A stretch of 64,000 bases of DNA from an uncultured Anaerolineae bacterium (GTDB taxonomy: Bacteria > Chloroflexota > Anaerolineae > Promineifilales > Promineifilaceae), in NCBI GenBank assembly GCA_905479495.1, contig CAJQMR010000011.1, positions 1 through 64,000 of the forward strand, written 5' to 3'. The position numbers and the translations under genes are program-made. Of this stretch, positions 43,332 through 51,405 are shown in pieces (positions within the stretch are counted from its first letter, which is position 1; each line of letters opens with the position of its first letter). The notes beneath the pieces were generated by a model that was not told the DNA's origin, did not search any database, and saw only the letters and a program-made list of their open reading frames with translations.

Positions 43332-43624
43332 TGAACTGTTTGCTCTCCTTCAAGTAGGGCTTCCCAATCGCTTTCCTCAAAAGATTCAGCCATTTCGGAC
43401 TGCATGGTTTGATATGCTTCATCCTTGGCCATCGCGGCAAACTGCTGGTCAATTTCGGCACGTTCCCATTCATTCAGCAGTCGTTCCAACGCTGAAACAA
43501 TAAGCACATTGCGGTTGGGTACCTGTCCCGCGTCAATCAATTTTTGACTACGCTGGAGCAGGTCGGCGGGCAACGTTACCGTGGTGCGGACTGTTTCCTG
43601 ATTGTGCAAAATTCCGTGTTGCAT
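43328..43624 (-). CDS. ribbon-helix-helix antitoxin of the MazF-type toxin
   Basis: 98 residues from the ATG at 43624, chosen because GGAGG lies five bases ahead (the frame extends to 43639 without that signal). TVRTTVTLPADLLQRSQKLIDAGQVPNRNVLIVSALERLLNEWE contains a ribbon-helix-helix DNA-binding fold (VRTTVTLP strand, two helices). The acidic tail (MAESFEESDWEALLEGE) should bind and block the toxin. It probably also represses its own operon. Confidence 0.88.
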   Translation of the reverse strand: MQHGILHNQETVRTTVTLPADLLQRSQKLIDAGQVPNRNVLIVSALERLLNEWERAEIDQQFAAMAKDEAYQTMQSEMAESFEESDWEALLEGEQTVQ

Positions 43625-43826
43625 GAAAGCCTCCATCATAATTGATGCCTAATTTGATGTAATTATAGATGTGAGAGGTTATGGCTGTCAACGGCCGTTT
43701 CCCATCAAAATTGCAGGAAATTATTCCTAGTTCTACAAACTGTGACAAAAAAAGCTCATCCCGCTCTTGGGCAAGGCCCTTGCGACTAACCAGAGGGCGG
43801 TTTTTATCGCGGGTGAAATTGGAGAA

Positions 43827-43864
43827 AAAGAGACGGCTCATCCGCCTGGATGAGCCGTCTCTTT
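43827..43864 (-). terminator. 17-base-stem terminator after the lipoprotein gene
   Basis: A perfect 17-base stem (43827-43843 with 43848-43864, arm AAAGAGACGGCTCATCC) has a GCCT loop and is followed on the minus strand by TTTTTCTCC. It ends the lipoprotein transcript 50 bases after its stop. Confidence 0.9.
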
Positions 43865-43913
43865 GCTATTTGATTGTGTAGAACGGTGCGTTCTACGCGA
43901 TTATCGGTTTACG

Positions 43914-46241
43914 TTATCTAGGGGCAGTGTCCGATAGCGTATTGACTGGGGTGATGTTGCCCGTCGCCCCATCTAAGTCGAAGACATACCACCAGACGCC
44001 ATCGCCTGTAGTTGGCACCGCGAACGTATTGATCTCTTGATCTCCCTTATACACTCGGACAACCGCACCAGATATAGAAAATGGGGTTGTATCACCATTC
44101 CTAGCAACTGAGTAATTATATACGGCATAGGTGTAGGTACCATCTTCCTGCTGCGCAATGGTAATCGTCTCAGGCCCGTTGCCATTTGTATCATCTAGAT
44201 CCAAATTTGCTGTAGCGGGATTACCCGGCTGGTCATAATATATATAAGTGGAATTTGGCAGCCACAGATATGAATCCAGATCGGCTGGTTTCTCCCCCCA
44301 CGTCAGCACGATGCGGAGTTCACCCACTGCTAACTCGGGCGACATTGCAAAGGGGCGTGTGGTTGTTTCGCCCGCTGTAATGGTGACCAGTTGATCATTG
44401 ACCGGAATGTATCCGTCTTCTCTAACATTAAGCACTTGCTCGCCAGGAGCGACGTCCGAAATGGTGTAATCTCCATTTGCATCTGTATCTACGCATTGGG
44501 TTGTCCCTTGTATACATACCTGTGCATCAGCGATCGGGGCACCAGAAACGGCGTCGGTCACTTGTCCCTGCAATGTACCTGATTGGGGAGCAGCGGTAGG
44601 TGTTGGTTCCACGTCGATGGCGACAAAATCGACAACGCCATTGTAAGAAGCGTCTTGATTATATAGGTCCGTTCCATCCGATGCGTCCAATTGGAGGATA
44701 AATGAGAAGTGGCGTAAATGGTATCCTGGATAAGCCAATGATTCGAAGCTTACACCCGTTCTGGCCAATCCAGCAACCATGTTGAAGGTCGCGGCACGGC
44801 GCAGTTCATCGGTATTTGGCATTGCTTGCAGGGTTACGCCATCCGGTGTGGCTACAATATAAGCCCCACTGTTCGTTTGCAAAGAGATCATGTTAGAGTC
44901 GGCAAGGCCGGGAACTTGTGTGAATGTTGCCTGCTGTTTCAGTGCATCGTCGCTGTCAGGAGATACGGGCAGTAATTCAACGGCCGTTCCATCGGCATTT
45001 TCAGCTAAATAGCGTTCTGGATAGTTAACAGATTGCAGAATGAGTTTTGCAGGGGCAATCTCTGCCACGCCATTACAAACTGTGTAGGGAGCTGCGGGTA
45101 CGCCTGTCCCGCCCCATGGCGCACCGCTGTTAATCGTGGCAAATGGCGTTGCGGCATCTGCTGGCATAAAGAACTGCACATCCGTATTGGTAGGCAGATT
45201 AATCAGCACTGTCGTTTCTTTTGTAATGCTCAAGTCACGTACACGAACAGGAGTTGTTTGCAAAACGGCTTTTACGCCCAGTGGTGTGTTTTCTGTGAGG
45301 AAATTCGGTTCGATATCCAGTTTAATGCAGGCTGGATCACGCTTCTCATAATCAAAGTTCCAATAAGAGAAGTGGCTTACTTCCGCGCTGCAACGACCAT
45401 CTTCAATTGTTGTCGTCCCTTCTTCTACCCAAAGCCCGGTTTCTGGGTCATATGACCATACCGTGAGAACTTCGTCTGGTCTTGGTTCACAAGGGATAGA
45501 TATTTCTGCTGTTTCACCATCCTTTAAGTTATATTCAGTGCCGTCTCCATCCTCAAATGAGGCATAGAATGCGCCCTCGCTCTCCATAGATACCAATTCG
45601 CCATCTGAATTCGTACCACTCATGTCACCGACCATTTCTTCATTTCCTAGGTCATAAGTGTACATGTTCAAGTCCACATTTCCAGCGGGTTCATTCCCAT
45701 CGGCATCCTCAAGCTGATTGGCACCAATTGTAATCTGCGTACCGCTATTGTCTTCTGCGTCGATACCTTCCTGCGGATCAAACGTAAATGTTTGCACTGG
45801 CTGGAATTCGAGGGAAAGGTCTTCCATTGCCCCACCGATATGAATTTGAGAAATGGGCAGATACCCGTCCATCTCTGCATTAATCACATAACGGCCGTTA
45901 TCAGCACGGGGTACGGACAAGTCAAATGCACCATTTGCGTCACTCTGCGTCTCAATACCGTTGATGGAGATATTCACACCGCTGAGAGAAAGCATCGTGT
46001 CATCGGCGGTTACACCTGCCCAGCGGTCGCTGGGTGAGTCAACTGTTGGTTCTTCTGTTGGCTCTACGGTTGGGTCGATTACTTCTTCGGCTTGCCCATC
46101 GCCCTCAACCGCGTCGCGCACATCTGTGACGACATCGGAGGCTTGCGTGGCAATGGCGTCTGTGTCAATGGTGACGCCGCTGTCGCAGGCTACCAAAGCC
46201 AGAATGAATAAGAGCATAATAGGTAAAAATCGTTTCTTCAT
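43914..46241 (-). CDS. large lipoprotein with AbfB and YfaP-like domains
   Basis: 775 residues. The signal peptide ends in the lipobox LVAC with Cys19 lipidated, followed by a Glu/Thr-rich linker. Several beta-sandwich modules follow. The first is a carboxypeptidase-regulatory-like repeat near 85-150 (GVNISINGIETQSDANGAFDLSV), with a FAM171-like region after it. An AbfB-type beta-trefoil lies at about 405-520 (LQSVNYPERYLAENADGTA...FNMVAGL), and a second regulatory-like repeat near 560-630 (LQGQVTDAVSGAPIADAQV). A C-terminal DUF2135/YfaP-like module has LRIVLTWGEKPADLDSYLWLP. It is probably a surface protein binding carbohydrate. No enzyme motif was seen. Confidence 0.8.
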   Translation of the reverse strand: MKKRFLPIMLLFILALVACDSGVTIDTDAIATQASDVVTDVRDAVEGDGQAEEVIDPTVEPTEEPTVDSPSDRWAGVTADDTMLSLSGVNISINGIETQSDANGAFDLSVPRADNGRYVINAEMDGYLPISQIHIGGAMEDLSLEFQPVQTFTFDPQEGIDAEDNSGTQITIGANQLEDADGNEPAGNVDLNMYTYDLGNEEMVGDMSGTNSDGELVSMESEGAFYASFEDGDGTEYNLKDGETAEISIPCEPRPDEVLTVWSYDPETGLWVEEGTTTIEDGRCSAEVSHFSYWNFDYEKRDPACIKLDIEPNFLTENTPLGVKAVLQTTPVRVRDLSITKETTVLINLPTNTDVQFFMPADAATPFATINSGAPWGGTGVPAAPYTVCNGVAEIAPAKLILQSVNYPERYLAENADGTAVELLPVSPDSDDALKQQATFTQVPGLADSNMISLQTNSGAYIVATPDGVTLQAMPNTDELRRAATFNMVAGLARTGVSFESLAYPGYHLRHFSFILQLDASDGTDLYNQDASYNGVVDFVAIDVEPTPTAAPQSGTLQGQVTDAVSGAPIADAQVCIQGTTQCVDTDANGDYTISDVAPGEQVLNVREDGYIPVNDQLVTITAGETTTRPFAMSPELAVGELRIVLTWGEKPADLDSYLWLPNSTYIYYDQPGNPATANLDLDDTNGNGPETITIAQQEDGTYTYAVYNYSVARNGDTTPFSISGAVVRVYKGDQEINTFAVPTTGDGVWWYVFDLDGATGNITPVNTLSDTAPR

Positions 46242-46482
46242 GGGTCTGTCTCCTTGGGGTTCGTTTCCACATCAAATTTGATGTGGACGAACCCTTGGTG
46301 AAATAATTCGTTGATTCGGCAAGGTTTCCAATACTTTTAAATATCAATTCCGGAATTTGCACGCATCATACAGAACCACCGCTTCCAAAACGCTTCCAAC
46401 GGCCGTTTCCCCAAGGTGCGAACCCTGCACCTGGAAGCTATAATCTGCTTGTCAACCCAAAATATCGTTAAGGAGGCGGGAT

Positions 46483-48135
46483 ATGAGCACAACCGGAGCA
46501 AAAGATGGGAAGTACAATTTCTATGAGCAAAAATTGTGGACAGGCCGCTTGGCTAGCTTCACTATATCCATTAATTCAAACCTCAAGCTGCTGCGCGTTA
46601 TCCTGCTGACCAAAGGTTCCACCATCATGGAATTCAGCAAAATGCTGGACAAAGGCTTGCTGATAATGAATGAAAGCACCGAGAAGCTGCCCCCAGACTT
46701 CAAAGATTCGATAAAAAAGTTTGACGATTGGCGCAGTGCTACCACACCATTAGCTAATCAACTTTTGGGTGATTCGGGGCGTGACAAAGGTGGCGAGATG
46801 TGGCCAACCTTTTTAGGTACGTCAGGTGGAAAAACCCCAAAAAATAAGCCTTCAGGCAAAGGTGGTATAGATTCAGATGATATTCACGGAAAGGTGAAGT
46901 TTGAATTTGAAGAGACCCAGCTTTTTAATCTGCGTACGCTGAGCTTGAATCAAAGGAAGTTTGTCAATAACCGGCTGCAAAAGAGTGTGGAAAGTGCGCT
47001 TGAAAAAGTGAATGGCAACAGTGCCACGAGTGATGCAATTGCTGACATTAGAAAGAGCTTCCAATTTATTGCGGGCGATATTGAAATTGTGCAACGGGCG
47101 ATTGTGCAGCGGGTGCATGAGGTGAATGACAATGGGCAGTACCAACCCAGTACGCAAGCCAGCGCCCTGCAAATTACAGACATGCTCGCCCTCATGGCCC
47201 TGAAACCGTTTCAACACCTCCTGCCGAGTGATTCTGAGATTACCCCCATCACCTTCTTTAGCCAGGAAACCCACATTCGCAGCCTGCCTTATTGCGACGA
47301 TGTGGTGCTCATTGGCATTCGCTACGACCAGGTGCTGCAAGATTTGGAAGGCGACGACACGCCACCGCCGTTTGAATTGCTTGCCATTCCGCACGAGATT
47401 GGCCACTACGTGTACCAACGCGCCAACATTGATGCAAATAGTGTTGATGTGAACCAGATAATCAAGGATGAATTTTCTCAGGAGCCCCTGACTCCAAAAT
47501 CAAGCGAGGAGCCTCTTTCAGACTTTGCCAGTGTTACTGAGAAATTGCCTTTTGCAAATGAACGTCACCGGAAATGGTGTGAAGAGATTTTCTCGGATAT
47601 TTGTGGTTGCATTGTGGCTGGGCCTCTGGTGGCATTGAGTTTGCTTTCGATTCTGGTGGCGCGGACGGATGATGCGAACAAAAATGAAGAAGGGGAACAC
47701 CCAACCGGGGTTTTACGGCCGTATATCCTCAAAGAAATCCTGGTCCAACTCAAAGAACTCAAACCCACCTTATATGCGTTTGATGACGTTGCAAAAGATC
47801 TGGTAGAAACGTGGCAAAGCGTTCAGAAAAAAGCTGGTCGGCCAGAGAAAAATAATAGCCTACCGGATGTAGACGAAATCCGGAAAATCATTCGCGTCTT
47901 TGCCAGATTTTTGCTGGCAGGTTCCCCTGCTGACTTCAAGCTGTGGAGCTCTACAAACGTGAAGGATTTAACCGCCTGCGCCGCCGAGCTAAAAAACATC
48001 AAAAAAATGCCCGGCTTTGAGGGTCTTGAACCATCCAAACTGGCCAAATCCGACCCCGAAGATGGGACTGACATCGGGGAATTGGTTAAGGAATGGCAAA
48101 AGAAGGGACCTGTCACCATAGGCGACCATGATTAG
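46483..48135 (+). CDS. HEIGH-motif metalloprotease-like protein
   Basis: 550 residues. The zinc-site signature HEIGH lies at 304-308 (LLAIPHEIGHYVYQR), followed by CEEIFSDICGCIVAGP, where Glu367/368 or Asp372 could be the third ligand. This matches the HExxH...E/D layout of gluzincin-like peptidases, but no named family was recognised. There is no signal peptide, so it acts in the cytoplasm or is exported otherwise. A helical N terminus (about 1-240) and C terminus surround the active centre. AAGGAGGCG precedes the ATG. The gene is convergent with the SARP regulator. Confidence 0.65.
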   Translation: MSTTGAKDGKYNFYEQKLWTGRLASFTISINSNLKLLRVILLTKGSTIMEFSKMLDKGLLIMNESTEKLPPDFKDSIKKFDDWRSATTPLANQLLGDSGRDKGGEMWPTFLGTSGGKTPKNKPSGKGGIDSDDIHGKVKFEFEETQLFNLRTLSLNQRKFVNNRLQKSVESALEKVNGNSATSDAIADIRKSFQFIAGDIEIVQRAIVQRVHEVNDNGQYQPSTQASALQITDMLALMALKPFQHLLPSDSEITPITFFSQETHIRSLPYCDDVVLIGIRYDQVLQDLEGDDTPPPFELLAIPHEIGHYVYQRANIDANSVDVNQIIKDEFSQEPLTPKSSEEPLSDFASVTEKLPFANERHRKWCEEIFSDICGCIVAGPLVALSLLSILVARTDDANKNEEGEHPTGVLRPYILKEILVQLKELKPTLYAFDDVAKDLVETWQSVQKKAGRPEKNNSLPDVDEIRKIIRVFARFLLAGSPADFKLWSSTNVKDLTACAAELKNIKKMPGFEGLEPSKLAKSDPEDGTDIGELVKEWQKKGPVTIGDHD

Positions 48136-48165
48136 GAACAGTAGTCAATAATCGGTAAACAGTTA

Positions 48166-51093
48166 TCAGTGAGGTGGTGCGGTTTCTTTTAACCGCTTGG
48201 TTAATCGCGGATCGTTAAACTTGACATTTAGCGTGTAGGCTTGTTCCCAGGCTTGGTGGCTTTTTTCTGCATCGTTCAATTCGCCGTACAGTTTATGTAA
48301 ATAAAAATGGGCATGTGCTTGTTCATACACATCATCTAATTCAGAGAAGATGTGGAGGCTGTCTTGCAACAGAGGCAGCGCCTCGGCCAAATTCTGTTTG
48401 GCCTGGTGCAGCAACCCAAGCTGCGTTTTGAGCAGCGCTTCCCAGCGCAAGCTGCCAAATCTTTTGAAGTTTTCTAGCGATTCATTGCCAAAACGCAACG
48501 CCTCATCCCATTGACCCTGTTTTTTGCACAAAATGAGCCGCTCGTATAGAACGGCCGCATACTCTCCAATGTTGTTTTGCTGCTGGGCAATTTGCGTCGC
48601 TTCCGCTAGGTGCACTCCGGCGGTGATAAATTGTTGTTGGATGCTCTCCACACGAGCCAAATGGCGCAGCGATTCTACATAGGTGGCCGATGGAGGTAAA
48701 TCTTGTTGTAGGATCACCGCTTTTTGCAAAAAATCATGCCCGGTTTGGTAATCGCGGTATTTTCTGATGTGACTCAGCGCTAACAAATTCAGGTTTTGGG
48801 CCACCCCTCGTTTGTCCCCTTCCTCGTCAAAGATGCGCATCGAGTCGGTGCAGAGTTGGATGGTTTGCTCATCTTGGGCTTTTTCCAGGGTGATACGGCC
48901 GTACCAATATTTCGCCGCCGCCACCCCTAAACTATCCTCCAAACGCAAGAAAAGCTGCAATCCATTCTCTAAATGTGCCTCCGCTGCCGCATAATCATTT
49001 AGCTCCGTTTCAATCTCGCCCAGGCGCAGCAGCGTCTGGGCCAGGGTAGGCTGGTCCAGCAGCGCTTCCGCCGCCGCCGCTGCCAGCGCCAGCCCCTGCC
49101 GCATCTCCTGAAAGCGAATCTGCCGGAACCACGGCTCATCCAGCACCTGTACCAACTCAAGCAGCTGCGGCCAGGCGTTCAGCGCATGCGCTTTTTCTAC
49201 GCTGGCCGAAAAATTTAGCCACTCTGGTTGCAGCGCAGCATAGTCAGTCTGGTGTGTGTGGGCATACCGGTTGAAATAATCGACAAAGGCGTGCTGAACG
49301 GCCGTTTCACGTTCCCCTAGTTTCTCAGCAGCAAACTGGCGCACCAGGCTGTGCATGGCATACCGTTCGCTTTCGTGCTCCTGCTGAAGCAGTGATTTTT
49401 CGCATAGTAAATCTAGATCAAACAGGGATGCTCCGGCCACTTCTGCGGCGGCAACGGCCGTAAACGACGCTGGAAACACAGACAATGCTGCCAGCACCAC
49501 CTGCTCCTCTGGCATCAGCAACTGCCAAGATGTCTCGAACACCGCCCGCATGGAACGATGGCGCGGGTCTACATCACGCAGGCGCGTGCTGAGAAAGTCC
49601 AGCGAACGGCCGATTTCCTCAACAATCTGCGCCAATGACCGGCGGCGCACCCAGGCCGCTGCCAACGCGATGCCCAAAGGGGAGCCGTCTACCAATTGGC
49701 AAATTTGGCGTACCTGCGGCAGATTGTCGGCCGAAACGGTAAAGTCATCTCGCGCCATCTGCCCGCGTTCAGCAAACATTGCTTCCGCTGCGCTCATCTC
49801 CACTGTTCCGGTTGGCAAACCATCCAAAAAGATCACTGACTCCGCCTGGAAGTTAAGCGGTTCGCGGGAAGTTGCCAAAATTGCCACCTGCGGCGCACGC
49901 CGGAGCCATTCGGGAACGAAGGCGAGGTCATCCAGCGCTACTTCGCTGTTGTCAAAAATCAGGAGCATCTGCTTGTCGCGCAAAATGGCCAGCACCTGTT
50001 CGCCGCTAAGTTGTTTGTCATTTCCCTCTAGCCTCATCGCTTCACCGACGGCAATTTTTATTTGTTCCGCGCCGCCCTTAATCGCCTCTAGCGAGACAAA
50101 CCAGACACCATCGGGGAAGCTGGTTTTGACCTGTTGGCCCGCCTCCAATGCTAGGCGCGTTTTGCCAATGCCGCCCGTGCCCACCAGGGTGATGAGACGG
50201 TGATTCGGGTTCACCAGCCGCTGAAGCAGCTGTATATGTTCGGCTTCACGGCCAAAAAATTGTGTCGTTTGCAGTGGTAAATTGTGGGGAACGGCCGTTC
50301 CTTCAACCCTCAAATTATTCTCAAAAATCTGCTGCCGCAGCTGCTGTGTTTCTTCTTCTGGCTCAACACCCAGCTCATCCTGTAGCAAAAGTTCGCACTG
50401 CTCGTACTGGGCCAGGGCTGCATTGCGGTCGCCGAGGTGATAGTGGCCCTGCATCATGGCGCGATGGGCGGCTTCCAGCCAAGGTTCCAGGTTTAGTTGG
50501 CGCTGGGCGATGTCCAGAACGGCCGTCCACTCCCCAAGTTGAATCTGCGCCTCACGTAATAATGTCATCGCCTCCAGCGCGCGCTGCTGCAAATGCTCCC
50601 GTTGAGCTGTTAACCATGTTTCCCATGCCTCGCTGGGGAAATTCAGTCCGGCCAGCAGCTCACCGCGCACCAGGGTGACGGCCGTTTGCAACTGCGCCAG
50701 ACAAGTCGGACAGCCCGCCAGCTGCCGATGCGGATGCGTTTCCACCGCTGCCAGGCATTGCTCAAATTGCACCATGTCAATGATGATGTCGTCGCCATTG
50801 CGCAGGGTGATTTGTTTGCGGTCGATGTCGAGGTAGGGGGGTGTGGCTTGGTCGTCGCCAATCACCTTGCGTAAGCGGGTCAGGCGGTTGCGCAGGTAGG
50901 TAAGGGCTTCTTTGTCCGGTCGGTCGGGGGAAAGCAATCCGGCCAGGGTGTCACGACGTTGGGGGCTGCCCTGATGGACAGCGAGGTAGGCGAGTAATAT
51001 ACGTAGGGCGTCTGTGCGGAAAACGGCCGTTTCTTTCCCTACTTTCACCCGCAGCGCCCCCATCATCTCAATTCGCAGCTCACCTTTAACCAT
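48166..51093 (-). CDS. SARP-type STAND regulator with TPR repeats (peptide-side)
   Basis: 975 residues. An OmpR-like winged helix (about 1-95, FRTDALRILLAYLAVHQG...NRLTRLRKVIG) and a bacterial transcriptional activation domain (about 110-255) form the SARP half. An NB-ARC NTPase follows from about 275: FFGREAEHIQLL, Walker A GTGGIGKTRLA at about 305, Walker B QMLLIFDNSEV, and a degenerate GSPLGIAL motif. TPR-like repeats fill about 690-960. Such proteins activate promoters once a ligand relieves NTPase control. The gene is divergent from the 39-residue secreted peptide gene, with an 11-bp-spaced direct repeat between them, making the peptide a candidate target or ligand. Confidence 0.88.
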   Translation of the reverse strand: MVKGELRIEMMGALRVKVGKETAVFRTDALRILLAYLAVHQGSPQRRDTLAGLLSPDRPDKEALTYLRNRLTRLRKVIGDDQATPPYLDIDRKQITLRNGDDIIIDMVQFEQCLAAVETHPHRQLAGCPTCLAQLQTAVTLVRGELLAGLNFPSEAWETWLTAQREHLQQRALEAMTLLREAQIQLGEWTAVLDIAQRQLNLEPWLEAAHRAMMQGHYHLGDRNAALAQYEQCELLLQDELGVEPEEETQQLRQQIFENNLRVEGTAVPHNLPLQTTQFFGREAEHIQLLQRLVNPNHRLITLVGTGGIGKTRLALEAGQQVKTSFPDGVWFVSLEAIKGGAEQIKIAVGEAMRLEGNDKQLSGEQVLAILRDKQMLLIFDNSEVALDDLAFVPEWLRRAPQVAILATSREPLNFQAESVIFLDGLPTGTVEMSAAEAMFAERGQMARDDFTVSADNLPQVRQICQLVDGSPLGIALAAAWVRRRSLAQIVEEIGRSLDFLSTRLRDVDPRHRSMRAVFETSWQLLMPEEQVVLAALSVFPASFTAVAAAEVAGASLFDLDLLCEKSLLQQEHESERYAMHSLVRQFAAEKLGERETAVQHAFVDYFNRYAHTHQTDYAALQPEWLNFSASVEKAHALNAWPQLLELVQVLDEPWFRQIRFQEMRQGLALAAAAAEALLDQPTLAQTLLRLGEIETELNDYAAAEAHLENGLQLFLRLEDSLGVAAAKYWYGRITLEKAQDEQTIQLCTDSMRIFDEEGDKRGVAQNLNLLALSHIRKYRDYQTGHDFLQKAVILQQDLPPSATYVESLRHLARVESIQQQFITAGVHLAEATQIAQQQNNIGEYAAVLYERLILCKKQGQWDEALRFGNESLENFKRFGSLRWEALLKTQLGLLHQAKQNLAEALPLLQDSLHIFSELDDVYEQAHAHFYLHKLYGELNDAEKSHQAWEQAYTLNVKFNDPRLTKRLKETAPPH

Positions 51094-51112
51094 TAGCCAT
51101 TAACCATTTTCT

Positions 51113-51131
51113 TGGGTGCGCTATGGGTGCG
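51113..51131. promoter_or_regulatory. 11-base-period direct repeat in the peptide/SARP divergent promoter
   Basis: TGGGTGCG occurs at 51113-51120 and again at 51124-51131, in direct orientation with 11-base periodicity. SARP winged helices are known to bind heptamer direct repeats spaced this way on one face of DNA. It is placed 20 bases from the regulator start and 73 from the peptide start. Confidence 0.6.
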
Positions 51132-51203
51132 TGGTTTTCCTAAGGTGTGTTCATCAGCGCGGTTCACAGGGAATCGCCAAAAACACAGTACAGGAGACCT
51201 AAC

Positions 51204-51323
51204 ATGAAACGTATCAATAATTGGAAAACCATCGCTTTAGCTACCGTCTTACCCCTGCTTATTGCCCTGCAACCCGCCATCACCTACGCTTGCGATGCTG
51301 GTTCACACACCGGTTGTGTCTAA
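51204..51323 (+). CDS. small secreted Cys-flanked peptide
   Basis: 39 residues beginning MKRINNWKTIALATVL. Residues 1-29 form a typical Sec signal peptide (KR and NNWK, then a hydrophobic ALATVLPLLIAL core, with cleavage after ITYA). The mature part is only CDAGSHTGCV, with Cys at positions 1 and 9, which could form a disulfide loop or be modified. The lipobox is not canonical (Thr at -3). AGGAG lies seven bases before the ATG, and a strong terminator follows at 51355. Lying between two SARP-STAND-TPR regulators, it could be an exported signal peptide. This role is inference. It was too short for routine gene calling. Confidence 0.7.
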   Translation: MKRINNWKTIALATVLPLLIALQPAITYACDAGSHTGCV

Positions 51324-51354
51324 ATTCTATTTGGTGAACGAGCTTTAGTATTCT

Positions 51355-51394
51355 CAAAGAGACCGAGTGTTTGATTAGCAACTCGGTCTCTTTG
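51355..51394. terminator. bidirectional terminator between the peptide and the second SARP gene
   Basis: A perfect 14-base stem (CAAAGAGACCGAGT, 51355-51368, with 51381-51394) has a 12-base loop. It lies 31 bases after the peptide stop and 11 bases beyond the stop of the convergent regulator. It isolates the peptide unit. Confidence 0.85.
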
Positions 51395-51405
51395 ATTTAA
51401 CTCAG

